Part shown: in pieces, positions 53,522 through 62,251 of the stretch
How positions within the stretch are numbered: position 1 is the stretch's first letter
How the letters are laid out: each line of letters opens with the position of its first letter
The notes under the pieces: generated by a model
What the model saw: the letters and a program-made list of their open reading frames with translations, nothing else
Told to the model about the DNA's origin: nothing
Databases searched by the model: none
Made by a program: the position numbers and the translations under genes
Assembly (NCBI RefSeq): GCF_900115805.1
Contig: NZ_FOXU01000001.1
Span: 868,001 to 932,000, forward strand
Length of the DNA stretch: 64,000 bases
Source of the DNA: Psychrobacillus psychrotolerans
GTDB lineage: Bacteria > Bacillota > Bacilli > Bacillales_A > Planococcaceae
Direction: 5' to 3'

Positions 53522-54292
53522 TTATTTTGCTTCTTTTTTCTGTTTTGCAACACCTAAAAGGTATCCACCAATAGCAATCGCAAGTAATACGATCCAGAAA
53601 GTTAACTTCCATGGAGTAGAATGTGGGAAATGCTCATCTAACACGCCAACGTTTGGATGTGATAAAGTCATAACAGTAAGTTTAACCCCAACCCATCCTA
53701 CGATTAAGAATGCAGCTGTTTCTAATGTAGGCATCTTCTCTAGTAATTGTACGAATTTATGTGCAGCAAATCGCATAATTATTAGACCAATGATTCCGCC
53801 TAGGAACATAACTGCGAATTGCCCTCCATTAATACCACCAATTTCATAAGTTCCCCAATATGGTAATGTTACTGCTATTGCAACTGCAGCTAGCATAGAG
53901 TCAATAGCAAATGCTATATCTGCAAGCTCTACTTTTAATACAGTCATCCAGAAACCGGATCCTTTTTTAGGCTCCATTCCTTCCACATCTATATGTGGTC
54001 CAGGGCTTTTACGTTGATCATAAATATGTTTTATAGATATGAATAACAAGTATGCCGCTCCTAATGCTTGAACCTGCCAAATATTCACCAAGAAAGTAAT
54101 CATGAATAACGCTAAAAATCTAAATACAAAAGCACCTAGTAAACCGTAAAACAATGCTTTTTTCTGTTGCGCCTTCGGTAAATGTTTTACCATTACAGCC
54201 ATTACGACTGCATTATCGGCTGCTAATAATCCTTCTAAACCAACTAGAACTAATAACACCCAACCGTATTCCAATAATATTGCCGTGTCCAT
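53522..54292 (-). CDS. TerC-family metal exporter
   Basis: A 256-residue membrane protein with about seven helices. The two family acidic motifs are present: GLEGLLAADNAVVMAVMV (residues about 18-35) and VELADIAFAIDSMLAAVAI (about 120-138), each with Asp/Asn/Ser in the membrane. TerC proteins such as MeeY/MeeF export Mn2+, also loading secreted metalloproteins. The gene is preceded by a yybP-ykoY riboswitch and its terminator, which fits Mn2+-induced expression. AAAAGGAGG precedes the ATG. B. subtilis YkoY is longer, so the symbol is left blank. Confidence 0.92.
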   Translation of the reverse strand: MDTAILLEYGWVLLVLVGLEGLLAADNAVVMAVMVKHLPKAQQKKALFYGLLGAFVFRFLALFMITFLVNIWQVQALGAAYLLFISIKHIYDQRKSPGPHIDVEGMEPKKGSGFWMTVLKVELADIAFAIDSMLAAVAIAVTLPYWGTYEIGGINGGQFAVMFLGGIIGLIIMRFAAHKFVQLLEKMPTLETAAFLIVGWVGVKLTVMTLSHPNVGVLDEHFPHSTPWKLTFWIVLLAIAIGGYLLGVAKQKKEAK

Positions 54293-54315
54293 AAAAAAAT
54301 CCTCCTTTTTTGCAT

Positions 54316-54352
54316 ATAAAAAGACCCATGCCTTAAAAAGGCAAAGGTCTTG
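54316..54352 (-). terminator. Expression-platform terminator of the riboswitch
   Basis: On the minus strand, AAGACCTTTGCCTT pairs with AAGGCATGGGTCTT (small internal loop) followed by TTTTT. Its 5' arm includes the 3' strand of aptamer helix P1 (54342-54347), so terminator and aptamer are mutually exclusive. Confidence 0.88.
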
Positions 54353-54446
54353 CTAAGCAAAAATATTATAATTGCTATCATAACCGGTGGCATAACCACG
54401 TAATGACGACTATGAAATAGGTTTCCCTATAGCTACTCCCCTTTGA
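54342..54446 (-). promoter_or_regulatory. yybP-ykoY manganese riboswitch
   Basis: The minus-strand leader carries the class hallmark CAAAGGGGAGTAGC (54433-54446), the later GTCGTCATTACG and CCGGTTATGATAGC segments and the closing CCTTTG. P1 pairs CAAAGG (54441-54446) with CCTTTG (54342-54347). The class senses Mn2+. Ligand binding would hold P1 and prevent the overlapping terminator, turning the TerC gene on. Confidence 0.92.
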
Positions 54447-54478
54447 CGTTAGTCAAAAGTTTATTTAATTATGTTCTA

Positions 54479-54506
54479 ATTATACCATTATTCTTCCTCT
54501 TGTAAA
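54479..54506 (-). promoter_or_regulatory. Sigma-A promoter of the riboswitch-TerC transcript
   Basis: On the minus strand, -35 TTTACA (54501-54506) and -10 TATAAT (54479-54484) are 16 bp apart, about 30 bp before the aptamer. Confidence 0.8.
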
Positions 54507-54593
54507 CTAATAACTACTATATGCTACATTAACGATTCGTATGATTATCACTTTTAATCTGCTAAAACGTCTTAAATAAATGAGGGCTCAAGT

Positions 54594-55682
54594 TCACTTT
54601 ATCGGAATATGAAAAGAAGTGTCATTCTTATGCTTATTATAGAATGCTATCATTGTCGGTACCGTTTGAATGAAGTCTGGACATGTAATATCTCCTTTGG
54701 TAAGAATACTTTCAGCATTTGTCGTATCAAATGTGGCATTCCATGTTAGATAATCTAATGTTTCTTTTTCAACTTGTAAGAATTTCCGAACTGGAGACAA
54801 AGCAACTGCGGTTTTCGCAATTGGTAGCGGGAGCCTTCCTTTAGGATATTTTCCTGTAAGTTCTTTTACGAATGCTCTATATACCTCTTCCACTGGATAA
54901 GGATTGGGATCAGTTAAATGAAGCGTTTTACCAATGGCTTCTTCGCTATGTGAACAATAGATGGCTGCTTTCGTTATGTAATCACTTGGAACTACGTTTA
55001 TACATGCAGTGGATTTACCTAAATACGGGAGAAAAGGAAGCTTTCTTAGGTTAGAAATCATATTTACAAAGAAGTATGGACCATCAAATTTAATCGTTTC
55101 TCCAGTTTGTGAGTGGCCTCTTACAATTCCCGGTCGAATAATTGTAACGGGTATTGTTTCCTTTAACTTTTCAACAAGTAATTCAGCCTCATATTTTGTT
55201 TCTTCGTAATGGTTTTTAAATCCTGCTGGACGAATTAATTCTGTTTCTAATAATTTCCCTTCTCTCAAACCTGCAACATAAGCCGTACTAAAATATGTAT
55301 ATCGCTTTAGTTTAGAGAACTGTGGAACTACTCTATTAAACATTTCTGTACCGTGAACATTTACTTTCCATGCAATTTCCTTAGGGACAGCTAAATCATA
55401 TATAGCGGCAAGATGCCAAATATATTCGACTTCGTCTCGTAACTTTTCAAGTGTATTCTTAATAATCCCCGCATCCGGTAGAGTTATGTCTCCTTCTATT
55501 ATTTCAATAGTTTGAGAATGGTGTTGATCTTGATAAATTTCAGCAATCATTTTCTCCGCTAAACCAGTTTGTGAAGGGAGTACAAGTACATATATTTTGG
55601 AATAAGCATCCTGCTTTCTTAACTCTTTAATAATATTCTTTGCCAAAAAGCCTGGAAATCCTGTTATTAATGCTGACGACAA
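54594..55682 (-). CDS. Extended SDR / thioester-reductase-like NAD-binding protein
   Basis: A 362-residue protein with an N-terminal Rossmann motif ALITGFPGFLAKNIIKEL (TGxxGF; residues about 3-20), IWHLAAIYDL (about 88), and the catalytic STAYVAG...YEETKYEAE (Ser, Tyr, Lys of the SDR set; YxxxK about 163). The closest types are NAD-binding_4 (male sterility/thioester reductase) and other extended SDRs. The C-terminal half binds an unknown substrate; lipid or acyl-thioester reduction is possible but not shown. I chose a TTG start at 55682, 9 bases after AAAGGGG; the GTG three codons upstream overlaps the SD. Confidence 0.8.
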   Translation of the reverse strand: MSSALITGFPGFLAKNIIKELRKQDAYSKIYVLVLPSQTGLAEKMIAEIYQDQHHSQTIEIIEGDITLPDAGIIKNTLEKLRDEVEYIWHLAAIYDLAVPKEIAWKVNVHGTEMFNRVVPQFSKLKRYTYFSTAYVAGLREGKLLETELIRPAGFKNHYEETKYEAELLVEKLKETIPVTIIRPGIVRGHSQTGETIKFDGPYFFVNMISNLRKLPFLPYLGKSTACINVVPSDYITKAAIYCSHSEEAIGKTLHLTDPNPYPVEEVYRAFVKELTGKYPKGRLPLPIAKTAVALSPVRKFLQVEKETLDYLTWNATFDTTNAESILTKGDITCPDFIQTVPTMIAFYNKHKNDTSFHIPIK

Positions 55683-55708
55683 TAAAAACACCCCTTTTTT
55701 ACAGTATA

Positions 55709-55740
55709 CAAAAAAAGAGTCTCCAACTGAAGACTCTTTT
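55709..55740 (-). terminator. Terminator of the RND exporter gene
   Basis: An 8-bp stem (AAGAGTCT with AGACTCTT), 8-nt loop and a run of seven T on the minus strand, 8 bases after the stop. It lies just before the SDR gene. Confidence 0.9.
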
Positions 55741-55747
55741 CCCTATT

Positions 55748-58700
55748 TTACAGAATATTTGGATGTTTCCTTCTGGTTTCTTTATCAAATAGACTATAGA
55801 TGACCGGAACTACGTATAGTGTGAGGAAAGTGGAGCTTATTAATCCCCCTATTACTGTGATTGCCATTGGCTGATTAATCTCGGTACCTTCCCCAATTCC
55901 TAAAGCTAATGGTACTAAGCCTAATATTGTCGTCAATGCTGTCATCAGTATTGGACGTACACGATCACGTACAGATGTAATAATTGCATCATATGAAGAC
56001 ATACCATCACTTTTACGTTGGTTAATATAATCGACCAACACAATACCATTGTTTACAACAATTCCCACTAGTATTAAAATTCCTATTATAGCAGAAATAC
56101 TTATTGGTAAATTAGTCGTAAATAGTCCAATGAAAATACCTATCACCACGAGTGGAACAGTGAACATAATTACAAAAGGATATTTGAATGATTCAAACTG
56201 TGCTGCCATGACTATAAACACCAATACTACAGCAAGTATTACAGCTAATATCATATCATTCTTGGAGTTATCTAATAATTCTCGATCGCCTCCAAAAGAT
56301 ACGGCAATATCCTCTGTAAATTTCTGTTCCTGAATAATCTCATCGATTAAATCTGACATTTCACCTAGCGAATACGCTGACTCATATTTTACTGAAAATG
56401 AGATTGCACTAGCTTGATCGACACTTCGAATGGCTACAGGTCCTTCTGCTATATCAATTGTCGCAATTTCTTCCAGAGCAATGTACTGACCAGAAGGAGT
56501 ACGTAATTGCAATTGCTTCAACTGCTCTAGATTACTTCTATACTTTTCATCAAACTTTACATACACACCTAAAACTTGATCATTTTCATCAATAATTTGA
56601 GAAGTTAATACCCCTCTCGTCATATTATTTACTGTCTGAGCTATTTGCGCAGGAGGAATTCCATAATCTATAGCATTCTCACGAATGACATTTATCTGAA
56701 CTTCTTCTACTTTAGTAGTTAAATCATTTGTAACTTGGACAACTCCATCTAAGTTTGTTAAATCTTGCTGTAATTGATTCACTGCTGTGTCTAATTTTTT
56801 CTTATCGTTAGACGACACAGTAAATGACACAACATTCGGAGAAGAACCTGAAGCAGTTTGGACATTGAAATTTATCTCTGCATCAGCTCCTACAGCTTTT
56901 ACCACCTTAGGTTGCATTTCATCTACAAAAGTGAAAACAGAACGATTTCTATCCTCTAATGCTTTTAATTTCACAGAAATTTCTGCTGTATTAGAATTTG
57001 CACTTCCTCTAGACTGTCCTTCTTGACTGCCTCCAACAAAGCTGACATAAACCTCGATATCCTCTTCTTTTTTAAGAATCTTTTCTACTTTCTTGACTAC
57101 TTTATCGGTAGCTGCAAAAGAAGAGCCCTTTTCTAGATCTACCGCAATAGTAACAAATCCTTCATCTGTAGCGGGTAAAAATTCTGTCCCAACGCGGAAT
57201 AAGCCGATAGTCGAAACTACTAAAAGAATCACAGTAATTATTAATATCATGGCACGATGACCTAAAGTCCACTTAATCGATCGTTCAAAATTACTATACG
57301 TTTTCGACCTTCTTCTTCTAGCCTCTATATTTCCTTTTGGCTTTTTCAATAATTTACTTGCCATCATCGGAATAACAGTAATGGCTACTACTAATGATGC
57401 AAACAAGCTGAAAGATATCGTAAGCGCAAATTCTGTGAATATCTGTCCAATTAGACCAGATAAAAAGAGAACTGGAACAAACACAGCTATTGTAGTCAAA
57501 GTGGAAGCAGTTATAGCACCTGCTACCTCCTTCGTTCCAATACTGGCAGCTTCTTTTGGTGTTTTTCCTAAACCTAAATGTCGTTCAATATTCTCAATAA
57601 CAACAATGGAGTTATCCACAAGCATCCCTATACCAAGAGCTAATGCGCCTAACGTCATAATATTTAGAGAAAAACCAGCAAAATACATAAGAACAAACGT
57701 TACAATAACGGAATACGGAATAGCAACCCCAACTATAATAGGACTTCTTATTCCCTTTAAGAATATAAATAATATAACCATTGCCAGTAATCCACCCGTT
57801 ATAAGAGTAGTTCCAATATTATTAATAGCAATTTTTACATAGTCACCTTGGTCAAAAAGTATGTTGGCATTTACATTTTGAAACGCCTTTTTCTCCAATT
57901 GCTTATCTAATGCTTCTTGAAAAGATGTGGAGACATTAGCTGTATTAGCACTAGATTCTTGGAAAACTGATAGTAAAACAGCCGGTGCATCGTTGGCTCT
58001 AGTTTCCGAAAACTGCTCTGCCTTTGTTAAATCTACCGTTGCTACATCGGCAATTGTAACTGCCGTCCCATCTAACGGGTTAACTGTGACAACTAAGTTT
58101 TTAATATCATCTACAGACGTTAGTGTACTAATGATACGAGTAGTAAGTGATTTACCCTCGTTTGTTTCAACGGGATTACCTGGAAGGGAAATATTATTTA
58201 CTTGAATGACTTGTACAATATCTGACTGTGTAAGTCCTTTAGCTTTTAATTTCTCTTGATCCAGTAAAATCTGCACTTCTTCCACCAAAGAACCAGATAT
58301 ATTAACACTTGCAACTCCTTCAGTTCTTAACAGTTCTTTCTCTAATTGCTTAGCTATTAGCTGAATATCAGTTTCAGAATTCTCCGCATTCAGTGCAAGT
58401 TGGATAACCGGGAATTGGGCAGGGTCAAATTTAAGGAATCGTGGTTTGTCTGCTCCATCAGGGAGAGGAATAATATCGATACGCTGCATAACATCCATTT
58501 GAATGGCATCCATATCCGTAGACCAATCAAATTCTAGCAAGATGAAATTTGCCCCTTCTTGTGAAGTACTATTTACAGACTCAATTCCTGGCAAAGTGCT
58601 AAGTGAAGCTTCCAAAGGCTTCGTAATTTTCTCATCTACCTCAACTGGGCTTGCCCCTTGATAATTTGTAACAACTACTGCGATTGGTGGATTTAAATCT

Positions 58701-58813
58701 GGTATTAACGTAACAGGTATTTTAAAAAATGAAACCCCGCCCAGAATTATGATTAAGAACATTATAACAATTGTAAATACGGGTCTTTTTATAGAAAAGT
58801 CACTAATTTTCAT
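55748..58813 (-). CDS. RND-family exporter (SwrC/AcrB-like)
   Basis: A 1021-residue protein of the resistance-nodulation-division type. It begins with the usual ISDFSIKRPVFTIVIM helix, and has two large extracellular loops, one after helix 1 and one after helix 7, for 12 helices in all. The proton-relay motif in helix 4 is GMLVDNSIVVIENIERHL (residues about 397-414). It fits the Gram-positive SwrC (YerP) group linked in B. subtilis to surfactin self-resistance and swarming. No membrane fusion or outer channel gene is nearby, as normal for Gram-positive members. GGTGGT lies before the ATG and a good promoter at 58848-58876. Confidence 0.9.
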   Translation of the reverse strand: MKISDFSIKRPVFTIVIMFLIIILGGVSFFKIPVTLIPDLNPPIAVVVTNYQGASPVEVDEKITKPLEASLSTLPGIESVNSTSQEGANFILLEFDWSTDMDAIQMDVMQRIDIIPLPDGADKPRFLKFDPAQFPVIQLALNAENSETDIQLIAKQLEKELLRTEGVASVNISGSLVEEVQILLDQEKLKAKGLTQSDIVQVIQVNNISLPGNPVETNEGKSLTTRIISTLTSVDDIKNLVVTVNPLDGTAVTIADVATVDLTKAEQFSETRANDAPAVLLSVFQESSANTANVSTSFQEALDKQLEKKAFQNVNANILFDQGDYVKIAINNIGTTLITGGLLAMVILFIFLKGIRSPIIVGVAIPYSVIVTFVLMYFAGFSLNIMTLGALALGIGMLVDNSIVVIENIERHLGLGKTPKEAASIGTKEVAGAITASTLTTIAVFVPVLFLSGLIGQIFTEFALTISFSLFASLVVAITVIPMMASKLLKKPKGNIEARRRRSKTYSNFERSIKWTLGHRAMILIITVILLVVSTIGLFRVGTEFLPATDEGFVTIAVDLEKGSSFAATDKVVKKVEKILKKEEDIEVYVSFVGGSQEGQSRGSANSNTAEISVKLKALEDRNRSVFTFVDEMQPKVVKAVGADAEINFNVQTASGSSPNVVSFTVSSNDKKKLDTAVNQLQQDLTNLDGVVQVTNDLTTKVEEVQINVIRENAIDYGIPPAQIAQTVNNMTRGVLTSQIIDENDQVLGVYVKFDEKYRSNLEQLKQLQLRTPSGQYIALEEIATIDIAEGPVAIRSVDQASAISFSVKYESAYSLGEMSDLIDEIIQEQKFTEDIAVSFGGDRELLDNSKNDMILAVILAVVLVFIVMAAQFESFKYPFVIMFTVPLVVIGIFIGLFTTNLPISISAIIGILILVGIVVNNGIVLVDYINQRKSDGMSSYDAIITSVRDRVRPILMTALTTILGLVPLALGIGEGTEINQPMAITVIGGLISSTFLTLYVVPVIYSLFDKETRRKHPNIL

Positions 58814-58847
58814 TTTCGGGGGACCACCTTCTTATTGTGCTATTTAT

Positions 58848-58876
58848 ATCATATGCTCTACAGAAGAAGAGTTCAA
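58848..58876 (-). promoter_or_regulatory. Sigma-A promoter of the RND exporter gene
   Basis: On the minus strand, -35 TTGAAC (58871-58876) and -10 TATGAT (58848-58853) are 17 bp apart, about 35 bp before the ATG. The rest of 58877-59084 carries no gene I can support. Confidence 0.75.
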
Positions 58877-59084
58877 ATTTTTATCACATGTAAATAAAAG
58901 CCCCCATGAGATTGAACGCTATTACACGCTTTTTTCGGATAAAAATTTCACTTGGAAAGTTATTGTGCCTCGAGAACGCTTAGTCTAGTATGACTTGCAG
59001 TAATATATAGAGCTCCGAGAGGTATAACCACTGGAAGCACTAGTATTTGGCTCTCGACCGCTAGTAAAACAATTTCCATTATTA

Positions 59085-59118
59085 CAAAAGAAAGAGGTCA
59101 CCTGATAGGCAACCTCTT
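59085..59118 (-). terminator. Terminator of prfC
   Basis: A 7-bp stem (AAGAGGT with ACCTCTT) with partly paired inner bases, followed by TCTTTTGT on the minus strand, 6 bases after the prfC stop. Confidence 0.75.
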
Positions 59119-59123
59119 GGAGA

Positions 59124-60698
59124 TTAAAGTAAATTATAAAGTTTAATATGCTCGTATTTGTCTTGGAACCAACGAGTAGCGAACTCATTTTCAAACAGGA
59201 ATACATAATTATCATATCGATCTCGGACAAGCATCGAGCGTGGACCTGTCATCGATTCCTTTACATCTTCCTCATTTTCAATCCATCGTGCTACTTTTGA
59301 GCCAATCGATTCCATTCGAACATCGACATTGTATTCGTTATTCATACGATGCTCAAACACTTCAAATTGAAGCTGTCCAACAGCACCTAAAATAACTTCT
59401 TCTGTATGAAGTGTCTTATAGTATTGGATTGCTCCTTCTTGCACTAACTGTTGGATTCCTTTATGGAAATGCTTCGACTTAAGTACGTTTTTAGCAGTTA
59501 CTTTCACAAATAATTCCGGTGTAAATTGAGGTAGTTTTTCATACGTAAATGCTTTTTTACCTCCGACAACGGTATCCCCTATTTGATAGTTCCCCACATC
59601 GTATAGCCCAATAATATCTCCCGCAACTGCTGTTTCAACTGTTTCACGGTCATCTGCTAAAAATTGTGTAGATTGTGTCACTTTGAAGGTTTTCCCCGTC
59701 CGAGCCAAAGTCACGGTCATTCCACGCTCAAATTTACCAGAGACAATTCGCACAAAAGCAATACGGTCACGATGAGCTGGATTCATATTTGCTTGAATTT
59801 TAAAGATAAACCCAGAAAAATCTTCATTTAGTGGATTTACTTCTTCCTCTTTTTCAGTCATGCGTGGTTGAGGGGTTGGAGCAAACTGTAAATAAGTCTC
59901 CAAAAATGTTTGAACCCCGAAATTTGTTAAAGCACTACCAAAGAATACTGGTGTTAAATCACCTGCAAGTACTTTTTCCTCATCAAAATCATTACCTGCT
60001 TCATTTAGCAGCATAATATCTTCCATTGCTTGAGTGTAATAAGAAGTTGCTTTCATCGAATGATCTACGGCAAGTTCTCCATTCTCATCTATAGGAAGAA
60101 ATCTCTCTGATTCATCCGTACGGAATTGTTCAATCCGTCCATTAAAACGATCATAAATCCCTAAAAATTCTTTCCCCATACCTATTGGCCAGTTCATGGC
60201 ATATGATTGAATACCTAGTACCTCTTCCAACTCTTCCATAAGTTCAAGAGGTTCTTTCCCTTGACGGTCAAGTTTGTTTATAAACGTAAAAATAGGAATT
60301 CCTCTCATACGACAAACTTTAAATAGTTTTAACGTTTGAGCTTCAATACCTTTTGCAGCATCGACTATCATAACTGCACTATCAACAGCCATTAGTGTAC
60401 GGTACGTATCTTCACTAAAGTCCTGATGTCCAGGTGTATCCAATATATTTATACGACAATTATTATAGTCAAATTGCATAACGGATGATGTTACCGAAAT
60501 TCCACGTTGCTTTTCGATTTCCATCCAGTCAGACGTTGCAAATTTCCCGGATTTTTTACCTTTAACTGTACCTGCATCACGAATAGCTCCACCAAAGTAC
60601 AAAAGCTTTTCCGTAATAGTCGTTTTACCAGCATCGGGATGGGAAATAATTGCAAAGGTTCTTCTTTTCAATATTTCATCTTGTAATTTTATATCCAT
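59124..60698 (-). CDS. prfC: Peptide chain release factor 3
   Basis: A 524-residue translational GTPase that recycles RF1/RF2 from the ribosome after termination. The GTPase motifs are G1 [16 protein letters not shown] (residues about 18-33), G2 region [15 protein letters not shown]3 [14 protein letters not shown] (about 87) and G4 NKLDRQGK (about 141). Domain 2 (about 285-370) and the C-terminal domain are full length. Its size fits RF3 rather than EF-G. AAGAAGGAG precedes the ATG. It is a single gene. prfC is not universal among bacilli, so its presence is a lineage marker. Confidence 0.95.
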   Translation of the reverse strand: MDIKLQDEILKRRTFAIISHPDAGKTTITEKLLYFGGAIRDAGTVKGKKSGKFATSDWMEIEKQRGISVTSSVMQFDYNNCRINILDTPGHQDFSEDTYRTLMAVDSAVMIVDAAKGIEAQTLKLFKVCRMRGIPIFTFINKLDRQGKEPLELMEELEEVLGIQSYAMNWPIGMGKEFLGIYDRFNGRIEQFRTDESERFLPIDENGELAVDHSMKATSYYTQAMEDIMLLNEAGNDFDEEKVLAGDLTPVFFGSALTNFGVQTFLETYLQFAPTPQPRMTEKEEEVNPLNEDFSGFIFKIQANMNPAHRDRIAFVRIVSGKFERGMTVTLARTGKTFKVTQSTQFLADDRETVETAVAGDIIGLYDVGNYQIGDTVVGGKKAFTYEKLPQFTPELFVKVTAKNVLKSKHFHKGIQQLVQEGAIQYYKTLHTEEVILGAVGQLQFEVFEHRMNNEYNVDVRMESIGSKVARWIENEEDVKESMTGPRSMLVRDRYDNYVFLFENEFATRWFQDKYEHIKLYNLL

Positions 60699-60761
60699 TC
60701 TGTTATATCTCCTTCTTATTTCACTTTCTTATCATATGGATTTAGGGAGCAAAAAACAAGT

Positions 60762-60811
60762 AAAAAAAGTGTAAGTGCTTATGTTTACTCTGAAAATCAT
60801 TGGAAACACCG
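60762..60811. repeat. Partial copy of the structured repeat at 60882-60994
   Basis: The first 50 bases resemble the start of the full element downstream: a run of A, then GTGTAAGTGCT against GCGAAAGCGCC, and CTCTGAAAATCATT against CCTAGAAATCACTT. The copy lacks the 3' half, so it looks truncated and decayed. Confidence 0.4.
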
Positions 60812-60881
60812 CAGCAAAAAACATTTTCCTCTTTATCGAACCATATGTTATCACTCATGGAGCATGATGTTGAAGTTTGAT

Positions 60882-60994
60882 AAAAAAAGCGAAAGCGCCA
60901 ATTTCGACCTAGAAATCACTTCAAAAATTGGTTAAAGGCACAGTATACCTTTAACCTATATTCGAAATTGAATCTGGCAGGTTAGGCGCTAAGC
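60882..60994 (-). repeat. Nested-hairpin repeat that also looks like a terminator
   Basis: Three nested perfect stems: AGCGCC/GGCGCT (60894-60899, 60984-60989), AATTTCGA/TCGAAATT (60900-60907, 60962-60969) and GGTTAAAGG/CCTTTAACC (60930-60938, 60948-60956). On the minus strand it ends TTTCGC then seven T, 18 bp after the M42 peptidase stop, so it can end that transcript. The GCGAAAGCGCC...GGCGCT edges recall bcr-type repeats of Bacillaceae. Confidence 0.65.
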
Positions 60995-61011
60995 TTAAAT
61001 AAGCAGGACTC

Positions 61012-62061
61012 TTATGACATTTTTGTATTTACGTAACTATATAAAAGTTTTGCTGTATTTCTCAACGAATCAATATGTGTACGCTCGTATGCATGAGATG
61101 CTTCAATACCAGGTCCCAAAAGTGCATGCTTCACATCATATCCTGCACGAATAGCCGCCGATGCATCAGATCCATAGTAAGGATAAATATCCAACTTATA
61201 TTCAATATTTTCATTTTTCGCCAATTCTACTAATCGTCGAGTTAGCTCGTAATGGTAAGGTCCTGAAGAATCCTTTGCACAAATAGACACGGTATACTCA
61301 TCAGACGATTGACCATCTCCGATAGCACCCATATCAACAGCCAAATATTCTACTGTTTCAGCAGGCACATTAGAGTTACCCCCATATCCGATCTCCTCAT
61401 TATTAGAAATATAGAAATGTGTTGTATGAGGTAATGTCATGTCTGTATCTTGAATGGTTTTGACTAATTGAAGTAGTAATGCTGTACTCGCTTTGTCATC
61501 GAGATGGCGAGATTTGATAAAACCATTTTCAGTTTCTTCAAATCGAGGGTCAAATGAAACAAAATCTCCAACCTCTACACCTAATTTACGTGTATCTTCA
61601 GCCGTTAATACTTTTTCATCTATACGAACTTCGATATTTTGCTCATCCCTAGGTAAACCACTGGCATTCTTATATACATGCACAGTTGTTTGATGCATTA
61701 AAATAGTACCTCTAATTTTTTTGCCATCTGCTGTATGAATAGTACAATACTCACCTTCCACAGCATTCCAATTAAAGCCGCCTACCATCGTAAGTTTTAA
61801 CCTTCCGCTACCTTTCACTTCTTTTACCATCGCACCTAATGTGTCTGTATGGGCTGTTAAAAGTCGATGCTTTGTATCATCTGTTCCTTTTATAGTAGCG
61901 ATTAATGCACCTTTATTAGTGCGAATATAATTCACTTGCAGTTGCTTTAATATATTTTCCATGAAGTCCATAATCTCTTTTGTATAACCAGACGGACTAG
62001 GAATTTCTACTAATTGCTTTAATAATGCTACCGTTTCTTTTGCTTCAAATGTATATGACAC
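61012..62061 (-). CDS. M42-family aminopeptidase
   Basis: A 349-residue metallo-aminopeptidase of the M42 (YsdC/FrvX-like, TET-type) group. Metal ligands and catalytic residues are visible: TAHTDTLGAMV (His, Asp; residues about 68-78), HLDDKAS (Asp about 185), NNEEIGYGG (Glu pair about 218), AVDMGAI (Asp about 242) and GIEASHAYERTH (His near 320). TET aminopeptidases form large shells and trim peptides from N-termini. A GTG start at 62061 follows AAAGGGG; the upstream GTG lies in the SD. Its transcript likely ends in the structured repeat just downstream. Confidence 0.9.
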   Translation of the reverse strand: MSYTFEAKETVALLKQLVEIPSPSGYTKEIMDFMENILKQLQVNYIRTNKGALIATIKGTDDTKHRLLTAHTDTLGAMVKEVKGSGRLKLTMVGGFNWNAVEGEYCTIHTADGKKIRGTILMHQTTVHVYKNASGLPRDEQNIEVRIDEKVLTAEDTRKLGVEVGDFVSFDPRFEETENGFIKSRHLDDKASTALLLQLVKTIQDTDMTLPHTTHFYISNNEEIGYGGNSNVPAETVEYLAVDMGAIGDGQSSDEYTVSICAKDSSGPYHYELTRRLVELAKNENIEYKLDIYPYYGSDASAAIRAGYDVKHALLGPGIEASHAYERTHIDSLRNTAKLLYSYVNTKMS

Positions 62062-62150
62062 TTTTTTATCCCCTTTCACTACCTTAGTCTTATCTTAACA
62101 AAATCTTATATAATCAGATACACCTAATTAGGATACTATTTCAACAACTA

Positions 62151-62248
62151 AAAAAGCGGATTCACTTTAAGTATCTAGATTATCATTAGATAAAGTAATA
62201 CTACTTATCTGTTGTCATAGACTAGACGAAAGAGTAAATCCACTTTTT
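62151..62248 (-). terminator. Long interrupted hairpin, terminator of the PAS-GGDEF-EAL gene
   Basis: AAAAAGCGGATTCACT (62151-62166) pairs with AGTAAATCCACTTTTT (62233-62248) with two mismatches, enclosing about 66 bases that hold a further hairpin (AGATAA..TTATCT). On the minus strand the outer stem ends in TTTTTT. It is much larger than a standard terminator. Confidence 0.65.
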
Positions 62249-62251
62249 TAT

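Noticed and set aside
57381-57842. 153-codon plus-strand frame inside the RND exporter gene
   Set aside because: Antisense shadow with Thr/Ile-rich composition produced by reading membrane-helix codons backwards.
58985-59230. 81-codon minus-strand frame at the end of prfC
   Set aside because: Out of frame with prfC and mostly inside its terminator region; no SD.
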